The notes under the pieces: generated by a model | What the model saw: only the letters and a program-made list of their open reading frames with translations | Told to the model about the DNA's origin: nothing | Databases searched by the model: none | Shown: positions 26,297-34,809 of the stretch, piece by piece | How the letters are laid out: the number at the start of each line of letters is the position of its first letter | Numbering within the stretch: the first letter of the stretch is position 1 | Position numbers and translations under genes: made by a program | NCBI GenBank assembly: GCA_041746135.1 | Contig: JBGTHQ010000031.1 | Location: 54,026 to 118,025 of the forward strand | DNA from: Alg239-R122 sp041746135 | GTDB lineage: Bacteria; Pseudomonadota; Alphaproteobacteria; Sphingomonadales; Sphingomonadaceae | Direction of reading: 5' to 3' | DNA: 64,000 nucleotides

Positions 26297-27279
26297 ACGA
26301 AGCAGCGAATATCGGCGTCATCGGTGCAGGTGCCTGGGGCACGGCACTGGCGACGATGCTGGCGTCGGACGGCCGCGAAATTCTGTTATGGGCGCGCGAC
26401 GAAACTCTGGCTGCGCGGATCGACGAGAAGCACGCGAATCCGGTTTATCTGCCCGACATCCCGCTTGCTTCGACCGTTAAAGCGACCAGCGATCTCGCTC
26501 GCCTTGCCCTCTGCGATATCTTGCTAGTGGTAACGCCGGCGCAGCATATGCGCAGCGTGCTTCAAGCCCTGCCGGCGACCGATGCCGATCTGGTGCTGTG
26601 CTCCAAGGGGATCGAGGCAAACAGCCAGAAACTGATGGTGGACGTCGCCGCCGAAACGGTCGGCGACAATGCGCTGGCGGTATTGTCCGGGCCGACCTTC
26701 GCCCATGAAGTGGCCCGCGCGCAGCCTACGGCCGTCACTTTGGCCTGCAGCAGCGAAGAACAGTGGGATCGTCTTTCTGATGCCATTGGTCGGCCGCATT
26801 TCCGGCCCTATTATTCACCCGATATTGTCGGCGCGGAAATTGGGGGGGCGGTCAAAAACGTGCTCGCGATCGCCTGCGGCGTGGTCGACGGTCTCGGTCT
26901 CGGACAAAATGCCCGTGCTGCGCTTATCAGCCGCGGCTTTGCCGAGATGCTACGTTTCGGGACGTCCTACGGTGCGCAGGCAGAAACACTGGCGGGCCTG
27001 TCCGGGCTGGGCGATCTGGTGCTGACCTGTTCGTCGACCAGCTCGCGCAACTTTTCGCTTGGGGTCAGTCTGGGCAAGGGACAAAGCCCCGCCGCTTTGA
27101 TGACCGATCGCAGGACGGTGGCGGAAGGGGCATCGACCGCACCGGTTTTGCAGGCTGTCGCGCGGGCCCGGCATGTCGACATGCCGATTGTGGATGCGGT
27201 TTGCGCGCTGTTGCGGGGCGAATGCAGCGCCGCGGAAATGGTGCACATGTTACTCGCGCGTCCGCTCCGCGCCGAGTAA
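26293..27279 (+). CDS. gpsA: NAD(P)H-dependent glycerol-3-phosphate dehydrogenase
   Basis: A 328-residue enzyme with the Rossmann motif IGVIGAGAWGTALAT at residues 8-22. It also has 'LSGPTFAHEVARAQPTAV', the catalytic Lys region 'GGAVKNVLAIACG' and 'ARAALISRGFAEMLRFG'. It reduces dihydroxyacetone phosphate to sn-glycerol-3-phosphate for phospholipid synthesis in the cytosol. It overlaps tsaD by 4 nt. The next gene, a flippase, follows after 69 nt. Confidence 0.95.
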   Translation: MNEAANIGVIGAGAWGTALATMLASDGREILLWARDETLAARIDEKHANPVYLPDIPLASTVKATSDLARLALCDILLVVTPAQHMRSVLQALPATDADLVLCSKGIEANSQKLMVDVAAETVGDNALAVLSGPTFAHEVARAQPTAVTLACSSEEQWDRLSDAIGRPHFRPYYSPDIVGAEIGGAVKNVLAIACGVVDGLGLGQNARAALISRGFAEMLRFGTSYGAQAETLAGLSGLGDLVLTCSSTSSRNFSLGVSLGKGQSPAALMTDRRTVAEGASTAPVLQAVARARHVDMPIVDAVCALLRGECSAAEMVHMLLARPLRAE

Positions 27280-27348
27280 AGCCGCGCTGGCAATTATCAT
27301 CCAATCCTGCCAAAAGACTGTTCCGTTTCAACAAGACAGGCCCGCCGC

Positions 27349-28890
27349 TTGACCCAAGCCCCCCCCGACCCTGCGATCGATACGGCCATGCCAGCCGGTG
27401 CCGAGCGCGGCGATATCGAAAAAATAGCCCAGGGCGGACGGACGAATTTCTTTGGTTTCCTGCTGCGGCTAGCGGCGCGGCTACCCTTCCTGTTCATCGC
27501 GGGAAGGCTGTACGGGCCAGAGGCGCTAGGGCGTTTCGCCTATGCGATACTGATCGTCGAGCTGGCTGGTCAGCTGGCCACGCTCGGCCTGCGCCGCGGC
27601 CTGGCCGAACAGCTTAGCCGCACCAAGCGTCCGCATGTGCATGTGGTTTATGACGGCTTGCTGGTCAGTGCCATCGCCTCTGCAATTGCCGGGCTGTTGC
27701 TGATCGTGTTTCCGCAGGCGATGTTCCCCAATAGCAGCATCAACGGCATGGACCGCTTTTTGCCGCTTGTCATTTTCTTCGTGGCCGGTTCGGACGTGGC
27801 GCTGGCGGCGCTCGCTTATCGTTACGATATTGCTTCGACGGTCCGTGCGCGCGCCATTATCGAGCCATGGACGATCAGCATTGCGGCAGGCGCGCTCTAT
27901 TTCTATTCGGCGCGCGACGGGCTGATCCTGTCCTATGTTTTGTCGATGGCGGCCGCATTTGTCGCATCAGTCTGGCCCCTCGTCAAAAATTACGGCCTGC
28001 CCCATGGCTGGCGGCCCAAGCCGGTTCAACTGGTACAGATTACGCGGCAGAACATACCGCTAGCCGCTGCCGACGCAGTCGAATGGGGCAGCCGCCGTCT
28101 AGACCTTGCCATTCTCGGTATTTTTGCCTCACCAGCGGTGGTGGGAATATACTGGGCCGCGCAACAGGTGGCCAGCCTTCCGCAAAAATTGAAAACGAGT
28201 TTCGATCCGATTTTGGGGCCGGTCATCACACGCAATCTCAAGGAAAACAGGCTAAAGGCTATCGCCAAGCAAGTGGGGCAGGTGGGTTTCTGGATCATTG
28301 CGGTGCAGGCGGGCATCGCTCTTGCACTTGGGATACCCGGCGAGGCCGTGATGGGCCTGATCGGACCGGAATTTGTCGTGGGGACGGGGGCGCTGGCATT
28401 TCTTCTGGCCGCCGAAGTCGTTGCCGCAACTGCCGTCGTGAGCGAATCCGTGCTGGTCTATGTCGCGCGGCACCGTAACCTGATCGTCTCGCTGTCGATG
28501 CTGCTGTTACAAGCGATATTGTCGGTCGCGTTCATTCAAGTGGTGGACGCCTATGACTTGCCGGGCGCATACGATGCCGCCGCCGTTGCACTCGCGCTCA
28601 TGATCTCGCTGGGCTACGCCTCGCTGGTGAAGGCGGTATTGCTTTCGAAAATACTGGGCGCACCTGTCAATGGCTGGCGCTGGGCCCTCGTCTGGGCGGC
28701 AGCGGTGGCGACGGTGATCGGCTGGGTGGTGACGCGTTATTTGCCCGAATGGGCCGAGTTGCTGTTAGGTATTCCGGCCATTCTGGCGCTGTATGGCTGG
28801 ATAATCTGGCACCGGGGTTTCGATCATGCAGATCGGGAGCTATTCCGTTTGAAGGGCGGTCCGGCGGAAAACGAAGCGCCGCCCGTGTGA
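27349..28890 (+). CDS. Oligosaccharide flippase-like membrane protein (MVF/MATE superfamily)
   Basis: A 513-residue protein with about 12-14 membrane helices. 'NFFGFLLRLAARLPFLFIAGRLYGPEALGRFAYAI' spacing near residues 34-70 is the usual start of PST-type flippases. The rest, including 'VGIYWAAQQVASLPQKLK', fits that family. The start is uncertain: TTG at 27349 or ATG at 27388, both ahead of the first helix. It lies in a housekeeping setting, not in the EPS block, and differs from the flippase at 11399. Its substrate may be another glycan or a lipid-linked intermediate. Confidence 0.78.
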   Translation: MTQAPPDPAIDTAMPAGAERGDIEKIAQGGRTNFFGFLLRLAARLPFLFIAGRLYGPEALGRFAYAILIVELAGQLATLGLRRGLAEQLSRTKRPHVHVVYDGLLVSAIASAIAGLLLIVFPQAMFPNSSINGMDRFLPLVIFFVAGSDVALAALAYRYDIASTVRARAIIEPWTISIAAGALYFYSARDGLILSYVLSMAAAFVASVWPLVKNYGLPHGWRPKPVQLVQITRQNIPLAAADAVEWGSRRLDLAILGIFASPAVVGIYWAAQQVASLPQKLKTSFDPILGPVITRNLKENRLKAIAKQVGQVGFWIIAVQAGIALALGIPGEAVMGLIGPEFVVGTGALAFLLAAEVVAATAVVSESVLVYVARHRNLIVSLSMLLLQAILSVAFIQVVDAYDLPGAYDAAAVALALMISLGYASLVKAVLLSKILGAPVNGWRWALVWAAAVATVIGWVVTRYLPEWAELLLGIPAILALYGWIIWHRGFDHADRELFRLKGGPAENEAPPV

Positions 28891-28926
28891 TGGTGCGGGT
28901 GTCTGCCGACCGCGAGGCGTACGCTG

Positions 28927-29925
28927 CTAGCCTGTTTTTTGCGCCATCAGGATTTTCAAATCGGTTTCCGGGCGGGCGCCCATATGTGAAATGATTTCCG
29001 CCGCCGCCACGGCCCCCATTTTCAGACAGCTATCCATATCCTTGCCCGCGCTCATACCCGACAGAAAGCCGGCCGCAAACGAATCGCCCGCGCCGGTGGT
29101 GTCGACCAGTGTATCGATAGGCTCTGCCGCAACCTCATACCGCGTCCCGCCCTGAACGGCAATTGCGCCGCGTTCGCCGCGTGTTACGACCAGCGTTGGC
29201 ACTTTGGGGGCGAGTGCGGCAACAGCGCCGTTGAAATCGTCATTTTGCGTCAGCGATGCGATTTCGCCTTCGTTCGAAAACAGGATATCGATCTGGCTCT
29301 CGTCGATCAGGGCGTTGAAATCGCTTCGGTAACGATCGATCACAAAAGCGTCGGAAAGAGTGAATGCCACTTTGCGGCCGGCGGCACGCGCTGTATCGAT
29401 GGCGGAACGCATCGCATTGCGGGGTTCTTCGGGGTCCCACAAATAGCCTTCGAGATACAGAATCGCGCTGTCGGCGATCATCTGCTTGTCGATCGCGGTT
29501 TCGGGCAGGTACTGCGATGCGCCCAGGAACGTATTCATCGTGCGCTGACCATCGGGTGTGACCAGAATTATGCAGCTCGCTGTGGGCGGTTCGCTCTCCC
29601 TTGCCGGGGTACAGAAATCGATCCCCACGGCGCGAATGTCGTGGGCGAAAATCGTGCCGAGCTGATCATCGGCAACCTGCCCGATAAAAGCGCACGTATT
29701 GCCCATGCCGGCCATGCCCGCCAGCGTATTGGCAGCACTGCCACCGCTAATCTCGCGCGCCGGACCCATGGCATCGTATAGCGCTTTGGACTGGTCCGCA
29801 TCCACCAGCATCATGCCGCCTTTGTTCAGCGCATGAGTTGCAAGAAACGCGTCGTCGCATGGCGCCATGATATCGACGATGGCGTTGCCTATGGCGAGAA
29901 TGTCGTATTTTGCGGGGGAAGTCAT
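28927..29925 (-). CDS. PfkB-family sugar/nucleoside kinase (adenosine kinase-like)
   Basis: A 332-residue ribokinase-fold enzyme. It has 'DILAIGNAIVDIMAPCDD' at the start and 'EISGGSAANTLAGMAGMG' (near 58-75), which is PfkB signature 1. 'DTLVDTTGAGDSFAAGFLSG' carries the anion hole and the catalytic Asp of signature 2. The adenosine kinase subgroup has this N-terminus, and this is the usual annotation in sphingomonads. It phosphorylates a sugar or adenosine with ATP. It is convergent with the flippase gene, with 36 bp between stops. Confidence 0.85.
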   Translation of the reverse strand: MTSPAKYDILAIGNAIVDIMAPCDDAFLATHALNKGGMMLVDADQSKALYDAMGPAREISGGSAANTLAGMAGMGNTCAFIGQVADDQLGTIFAHDIRAVGIDFCTPARESEPPTASCIILVTPDGQRTMNTFLGASQYLPETAIDKQMIADSAILYLEGYLWDPEEPRNAMRSAIDTARAAGRKVAFTLSDAFVIDRYRSDFNALIDESQIDILFSNEGEIASLTQNDDFNGAVAALAPKVPTLVVTRGERGAIAVQGGTRYEVAAEPIDTLVDTTGAGDSFAAGFLSGMSAGKDMDSCLKMGAVAAAEIISHMGARPETDLKILMAQKTG

Positions 29926-30056
29926 TTACGGGTTGATCCTTGAAAAGCCGCGGCTATGTCGCATGCCGCCTGTGTGCCTCGCGCCGTAAACGAGCGGACC
30001 GGACGGTTCAAGGACAATTGACCTTTTCAGAAAAACCGGGAAAAGCTTTGCGCATT

Positions 30057-30770
30057 ATGATCAAGGCGTTTTCCCTGGCACTGGTACAAATCGGCGACCG
30101 CAACACCCTGCGGTTGCTGGCCAAGACGATTGCGATCACATTGCTTATATTCGTGATGCTGGGTGCGGGGCTTTATTTTGCAGGCAGCCGGGCATTTGCC
30201 GCGGCGGGATGGGGATTCGACGACAGCGTCCAAGGCTATCTGGCGGGGATATTGGCTGCAGTTGTTACGATTCTTGCGGTCTGGTTGTGGTTTCGCGCCG
30301 TCGCCATCGGCGTATTGCAAGTCTTTGGCGACGACATCGTCATGACCGTCGAGCGCACATATTATCCGCATGTAGCGGATAGGGCGGAGCCAGTGGGATT
30401 TCGCCGTGGATTGGGCATGGGCATGAAAAGCCTGGTGCGGGCTTTATTGCTCAATCTTGTGGCATTGCCTTTTTACATCGCATTGTTTTTCACGGCCATT
30501 GGCTTGCCGATCGCCTTTCTGATCGTCAATGCGCTGCTGCTTGGCCGCGATTTGCAGGAAATAGTGGTGGCACGGCATAGCGACAACCTGAAAGATTCGC
30601 GTCTGACCCTGCCATTTGGCACCCGCTTTGCGCTGGGATTTGTGGTGGCGGGTTTATTCGTGGTTCCGTTCGTAAACTTGTTCGCCCCGATAATCGGGGC
30701 GGCAATGGCGACGCACCTTGTGCACAGTCGGGAAAACAGCGATAACAATGCTAACGCAATCAATGAATAA
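30057..30770 (+). CDS. EI24/CysZ-type multi-spanning membrane protein
   Basis: A 237-residue protein from the ATG at 30057 (MIKAFSLALVQIGD). It has about six hydrophobic segments. It ends with 'PFVNLFAPIIGAAMATHLVH', the typical C-terminal motif of EI24-domain proteins. Relatives include CysZ, a sulfate transporter, but most bacterial EI24 proteins have no known function. The earlier in-frame ATG at 29940 would add a basic, Cys-rich stretch unlike the family. The lipoprotein gene starts 9 nt after its stop, so the two are probably co-transcribed. Confidence 0.72.
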   Translation: MIKAFSLALVQIGDRNTLRLLAKTIAITLLIFVMLGAGLYFAGSRAFAAAGWGFDDSVQGYLAGILAAVVTILAVWLWFRAVAIGVLQVFGDDIVMTVERTYYPHVADRAEPVGFRRGLGMGMKSLVRALLLNLVALPFYIALFFTAIGLPIAFLIVNALLLGRDLQEIVVARHSDNLKDSRLTLPFGTRFALGFVVAGLFVVPFVNLFAPIIGAAMATHLVHSRENSDNNANAINE

Positions 30771-30779
30771 GGGAAAAAT

Positions 30780-31148
30780 ATGAATTGCCGGATCGGAGGC
30801 GCCGCGTTGGCGACGTTGATTTTATCTGCCTGTGTCAGCGCCAGCGGCCCCGAAGCCGGGGCCCCGCAACCATCGATGGCGCGTCAGAACCCGATGACAT
30901 CGATAGCCGGGCTTGAAGCGGTCATGGGACAGGGGGCGGACAGACTTACGCGGATGTTCGGCAAGCCACGGCTTGACGTGCGTGAAGGCGATGCGCGCAA
31001 ACTGCAATTTACCGGCGGTGCCTGCGTACTTGACGTATATCTCTACCCAAAAGGACGTGCCGAACCGGTGGCAACATATGTCGATGCGCGGACGCCGGAT
31101 GGCCGCAATGCCGACCGGGCATCATGCGTGGCTGCACTGAGCCAGTAG
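30780..31148 (+). CDS. Small putative lipoprotein
   Basis: A 122-residue protein. It begins MNCRIGGAALATLILSACVS, a lipoprotein signal with lipobox LSAC. After a low-complexity stretch it has a compact domain: 'AVMGQGADRLTRMFGKPRLDVREGD', then 'LQFTGGACVLDVYLYP'. This resembles small SmpA/OmlA-like outer-membrane lipoproteins only loosely. Two Cys in the mature part (ACVLD, ASCVA) could form a disulfide. It follows the EI24-type gene by 9 nt. Function unknown. Confidence 0.7.
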   Translation: MNCRIGGAALATLILSACVSASGPEAGAPQPSMARQNPMTSIAGLEAVMGQGADRLTRMFGKPRLDVREGDARKLQFTGGACVLDVYLYPKGRAEPVATYVDARTPDGRNADRASCVAALSQ

Positions 31149-31209
31149 GTTGCCCTTTATGATCACGCGGGGGATGGGTTCGAATAGATTGGCCAGGTTA
31201 TAACCGATA

Positions 31210-31572
31210 TTAGACTGTAAAGCTTTCTCCGCACCCGCAAGCACCTTTGGCATTGGGATTATTGAAGACGAAACCGGCAGTGAAATCATCTTCGACCCAG
31301 TCCATCGTCGAGCCGATCAGATATAATACCGAAGCCCCATCGACATAAAATACACCGCCAGGCGTTTCGATTTTTTCGTCCATCGCCAGTTCTTCGCTGA
31401 CATAGTCGACCGAGTAGGCAAGCCCGCTGCAACCGCGACGCGGGGTGGACAGTTTCACCCCTATGGCATCATCGGGCGCTTTCGCCATCAAATCGGCAAT
31501 GCGTTTTTCCGATGCGGGCGTCAGGATGATCGCCCCGGGCATTTTTCGTATCTTGGTTGCCATATTCGTCAT
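31210..31572 (-). CDS. sufA: A-type Fe-S carrier protein, HesB/IscA family (SufA)
   Basis: A 120-residue protein from the ATG at 31572. The domain starts 'IILTPASEKRIADLM' and carries the three cluster-ligand Cys: one in 'PRRGCSGLAYSVDYV' and two in the C-terminal GACGCGES. It carries nascent Fe-S clusters from the SufBCD scaffold to target proteins. The longer frame to 31722 runs inside the acetyltransferase gene and is not used. It is the last gene of the suf operon, 1 nt after the acetyltransferase stop. Confidence 0.93.
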   Translation of the reverse strand: MTNMATKIRKMPGAIILTPASEKRIADLMAKAPDDAIGVKLSTPRRGCSGLAYSVDYVSEELAMDEKIETPGGVFYVDGASVLYLIGSTMDWVEDDFTAGFVFNNPNAKGACGCGESFTV

Positions 31573-31573
31573 G

Positions 31574-32071
31574 TCATAATCCCTTTTGCCAGAACAGGGC
31601 ACGGCCCTGTTCGGGAGCCAGAATGTAGTCTCCGTAGCCAAGCGAGGCATATAGCGCCTTGGCGGATTCATTTCCATCGAGCACTTCCAGTGTGATCTTG
31701 CAGGCATTCTGCGCGCGTGCAATGGATTCTATTTGGCCAAACAGCTTGCGGCCGATGCCGATCCCGCGATATTCTTTCAGCACAACCATGTCGTGAATAT
31801 TGACGAGCGGACGCGCTGCGAATGTCGAAAATCCGAAAAAGCAATTGGTCAGGCCGACGGGTTCATTATCCACAAAAGCCAGCACCGAAAACGCATTGGG
31901 CATGGCGCGCAGACCCGCCACCAGATCGTGCTGCACATGGGGCGGTATATCCTTGCCGCCGCCCATTGGATCACGCGCATAGGCACGCAGCAGCGAGACA
32001 ATTGCGGCGGCATGATCCGGTTTGTCATAATCGGCGCGTTCTATGATGATAGCCAGGGTGTCCGTAATCAT
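31574..32071 (-). CDS. GNAT-family N-acetyltransferase embedded in the suf operon
   Basis: A 165-residue protein with the acetyl-CoA loop RGIGIGRKL (motif A, R-x-x-G-x-G), 'NIHDMVVLKEYRG' before it, and 'ITLEVLDGNESAKALYASLGY' after it. This is the classic GNAT core. It acetylates an unknown amine. Its start overlaps the sufT stop by 4 nt and sufA follows after 1 nt, so it is translated as part of the suf operon. No Fe-S role is established for such a protein. Confidence 0.82.
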   Translation of the reverse strand: MITDTLAIIIERADYDKPDHAAAIVSLLRAYARDPMGGGKDIPPHVQHDLVAGLRAMPNAFSVLAFVDNEPVGLTNCFFGFSTFAARPLVNIHDMVVLKEYRGIGIGRKLFGQIESIARAQNACKITLEVLDGNESAKALYASLGYGDYILAPEQGRALFWQKGL

Positions 32072-32592
32072 AACATCCCCAGTTCGAGCTTTGCCTCATC
32101 GCTCATTTTTTGCGGATCCCATGGCGGATCCCAAACGAGATTAACTTCGGCGTGGCCGACTCCGGGCACGCTGCCGACCTGCATCTCGATTTCGCCGGGC
32201 ATGGATTCTGCCACCGGGCAATGCGGCGTGGTCAACGTCATGGTGACGACGGCATGGCCGTCTTCGGTAACATCGACACCGTAAATCAAGCCGAGGTCAT
32301 AGATATTGACGGGAATTTCGGGATCGTAAATGCTTTTCAGCGTATCGATAATTGCTTCATACAAGTCGCCGCCCGGTTCGCTCTTGTGCTCCTCCACGGG
32401 CTTTTGCGCGAGAAAACCTTCGAGATAGTCGCGCTTGCGCTCCATTTTTGCCATATCGCCCTCCGCTTCATATGGTGAAGGTGCCAGCACCGGTGGGCTG
32501 TCCTGCGCATCATCGACACGCGCCTTGGCGGGTTTGTCGACCTTGCCGACTTCTTGCACGCTGATTTTGCTGGTCTCATTCATATCATTCAC
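32068..32592 (-). CDS. sufT: SufT-like MIP18/DUF59 Fe-S assembly factor
   Basis: A 174-residue protein. The C-terminal DUF59 (MIP18) domain has 'IIDTLKSIYDPEIPVNIYDLGLIY', then 'MTLTTPHCPVAESMPGEIE', with the conserved DPEIP and the reactive Cys of the TxPxC segment. The N-terminal 70 residues are polar, charged and probably disordered. SufT proteins help mature Fe-S enzymes. It overlaps sufS and the acetyltransferase gene by 4 nt each. Confidence 0.88.
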   Translation of the reverse strand: MNDMNETSKISVQEVGKVDKPAKARVDDAQDSPPVLAPSPYEAEGDMAKMERKRDYLEGFLAQKPVEEHKSEPGGDLYEAIIDTLKSIYDPEIPVNIYDLGLIYGVDVTEDGHAVVTMTLTTPHCPVAESMPGEIEMQVGSVPGVGHAEVNLVWDPPWDPQKMSDEAKLELGML

Positions 32593-33806
32593 CCGAAAAT
32601 TTTGCGGACGCGTTCGATACCCTGCACCAGAGCCGCGACATCATCGTTGTTGCTGTATACGCCAAAGCTTGCGCGGGCGGTGGCCGCTACGCCCAGATAG
32701 TCCATCAGCGGCTGCGCGCAATGATGGCCAGCGCGAATGGCGACACCGCTTTCGTCCAATATAGTGGCGACATCGTGCGGATGCACCCCTTCGACTTCGA
32801 AAGACAGGATGCCCGCACTTTTTGCCGGCCCGAACAGCCTGACCGAATTGATGGCGGACAGGGCTTCACGGGCCTGTTCCACCAGCGCAGTTTCATGGCC
32901 ATGGATATTCTCCACGCCTATATCCTGCACATATTGTATCGCGGCATCGAGTCCGATGGCGCCGACTATGTGCGGCGTGCCAGCTTCAAAGCGGCCGGGT
33001 GGAGGGGCATAAGTGGTTTTTTCGAAAGTCACGCGGTCGATCATCGACCCGCCGCCTTGCCATGGCGGCATCGCGTTTAATATGTCTGCGCGCGCCCACA
33101 GCGCGCCGATCCCGGTGGGTCCGTAAATCTTGTGCGCAGAAAACACGTAAAAATCGCAATCCAGCTCGGTCATATTCAGCCGCATGCGCGGGGCCGCCTG
33201 GCAGCCGTCGAGGAGCAGCTTGGCGCCAACCTTGTGCGCGGCTTTGGCAGCGCGTTTCACGCCGAGCACGCTGCCCAGAACATTGGAAACATGCGCCAGC
33301 GATACGATCTTGTGCTCTTCGGTGAGATTGGTTTCGAGATATTCTAGATTGATCAGGCCATCTTTGGTCAGCGGGCACACATCGATGTGTGCACCGGCAC
33401 GTTCGGCCAGTAACTGCCACGGAACGATATTGCTGTGATGCTCGAGCTGGCTCAGCATGATGCGGTCGCCCTGTCCGACATTCGCATTACCCCAGCTTTG
33501 CGCGACCAGATTGATCGCTTCGGTCGCGCCGCGCACGAATACGCATTCATTGACGCTGGGTGCGCCGATAAAATCGGCCACTCTTTGCCGCGCGGCTTCA
33601 AAAGCGATCGTCATGTTGGCGGACTTGGCATAAACGCCGCGATGTACAGTCGCATAATCCTCGCCATAAGCGCGGGCGATCGCATCGATAACCTGCTGCG
33701 GTTTCTGCGACGTGGCGGCTGTGTCCAGATAATGCCAGCCGCCGGACAGGCCGGGAAAGTAGGCGCGCGCCTGATCGGTACGCGAGATATGCGAGGGGGC
33801 ATTCAC
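32589..33806 (-). CDS. sufS: Cysteine desulfurase, SufS type
   Basis: A 405-residue class V aminotransferase-fold enzyme. The PLP lysine is Lys226 in 'VFSAHKIYGPTGIGAL'. The catalytic Cys363 is in 'RAGHHCAQPLMDYL', the group II (SufS/CsdA) arrangement. 'YLDTAATSQKPQQVIDA' opens the fold. It takes sulfur from L-cysteine as a persulfide and feeds SufBCD. No SufE is present in the window. It sits between sufD and sufT with 4-nt overlaps on both sides. Confidence 0.95.
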   Translation of the reverse strand: MNAPSHISRTDQARAYFPGLSGGWHYLDTAATSQKPQQVIDAIARAYGEDYATVHRGVYAKSANMTIAFEAARQRVADFIGAPSVNECVFVRGATEAINLVAQSWGNANVGQGDRIMLSQLEHHSNIVPWQLLAERAGAHIDVCPLTKDGLINLEYLETNLTEEHKIVSLAHVSNVLGSVLGVKRAAKAAHKVGAKLLLDGCQAAPRMRLNMTELDCDFYVFSAHKIYGPTGIGALWARADILNAMPPWQGGGSMIDRVTFEKTTYAPPPGRFEAGTPHIVGAIGLDAAIQYVQDIGVENIHGHETALVEQAREALSAINSVRLFGPAKSAGILSFEVEGVHPHDVATILDESGVAIRAGHHCAQPLMDYLGVAATARASFGVYSNNDDVAALVQGIERVRKIFG

Positions 33807-34564
33807 GATAGGCTCTCCAATATTTCTAATGCTTTATTTTCAATCGTTTCCCGCGCAGCATTGTTTGCAACATTGACGAATGCATCGGCAATGAAAGCCT
33901 GCAGCATAAGCCGTTTGGCTATGGCGGGATCGAGCCCGCGTGATGCCATGTAGAAAAGCGCCTGCTTGTCCAACTCGCCTACGGTGGCGCCATGTGCGCA
34001 CTGCACGTCATCGGCAAAAATTTCCAGCTCGGGTTTGGCGTTGGCGGTCGCCGTGCGGTCGAGCAGCATTGCCTTGACCGATTGCGCGGCATCGGTTTTC
34101 TGGGCGTCGCGCGCGACATGCACCTTGCCCATGAACGTTCCGGTCGCGCGGCCCGACAAGACGGTTCGTACGATCTGGTTGCTCGTCGCATTGGGCTGGT
34201 GATGGATCGTCTCGGTAACGATTTCGAGCGTTTCGTCACCGCACCCCAGAATTGCGCCGCCCATTTCGAAATGCGCGCCGTCATCCAATGTGACCTTGAT
34301 AAGCATCCGGCCATATTTCGCAGATGCATTAAGAAGGTGCAGATTGAAAGTCGCCCCTTTGCCGATCGTGACGTCGAGATCAGTCACGGCTACGCCCTGT
34401 TTGGCGGGGGGAATGATGATCAACCTGTCGAGCGTCTCGCCGGCAGCGATGGCAATCGTCTCGGTGACATTGGCCACGTCCGGCCAGACGAGTTCGAGCG
34501 CGACGAGATCGGCATAGCGCCATTGTTCGTCGCGGCGGGTGGGGAGCAAAAGCATATCGGTCAT
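33803..34564 (-). CDS. sufD: Fe-S cluster assembly protein SufD
   Basis: A 253-residue SufB/SufD-family beta-helix protein, shorter than E. coli SufD (about 420) as is usual in sphingomonads. The C-terminal core reads 'KPELEIFADDVQCAHGATVG', then 'ALFYMASRGLDPAIAKRLML'. This contains the conserved DDVxCxHG and FYxxSRG motifs. It forms the scaffold with SufB and SufC. It overlaps the 82-residue gene upstream and sufS downstream by 4 nt. Confidence 0.92.
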   Translation of the reverse strand: MTDMLLLPTRRDEQWRYADLVALELVWPDVANVTETIAIAAGETLDRLIIIPPAKQGVAVTDLDVTIGKGATFNLHLLNASAKYGRMLIKVTLDDGAHFEMGGAILGCGDETLEIVTETIHHQPNATSNQIVRTVLSGRATGTFMGKVHVARDAQKTDAAQSVKAMLLDRTATANAKPELEIFADDVQCAHGATVGELDKQALFYMASRGLDPAIAKRLMLQAFIADAFVNVANNAARETIENKALEILESLS

Positions 34565-34809
34565 GTCCGCCCCGCACTGCCGTCGATCATTTCTGCAATC
34601 AGCGCATCCGCATTGGCCGAGGCCGTTTCTTTATCTACGCCGTCGGCTTTTTCGTCGGCCAGATAGGCATTGCGGAACATGCGGATCGTGTCGGCATGTT
34701 CGGTCCGTACATTGCCGCTATACATGCTGCCGAGCGCGGCGACCAGATTGGCCTGCGCCTGCCGTGTCGCAGCACAAAAACGGGGGGAAGGAAGATCGGT
34801 CGTACTCAT
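34561..34809 (-). CDS. Small suf-operon protein of unknown function
   Basis: An 82-residue, largely helical, soluble and slightly acidic protein. It reads MSTTDLPSPRFCAATRQAQ, then YSGNVRTEHADTIRMFRNAYL. It starts within the sufC stop and ends within the sufD start (4-nt overlaps), so it is translated in step with the scaffold genes. It has a single Cys near residue 12. I recognise no domain. Position suggests a SufC-SufD accessory factor, which is an inference. Confidence 0.7.
   Translation of the reverse strand: MSTTDLPSPRFCAATRQAQANLVAALGSMYSGNVRTEHADTIRMFRNAYLADEKADGVDKETASANADALIAEMIDGSAGRT

Noticed and set aside
31150..31209. GGGTTCGAATAG segment resembling a tRNA T-arm
   Set aside because: No acceptor stem, anticodon arm or D-arm can be built around it.
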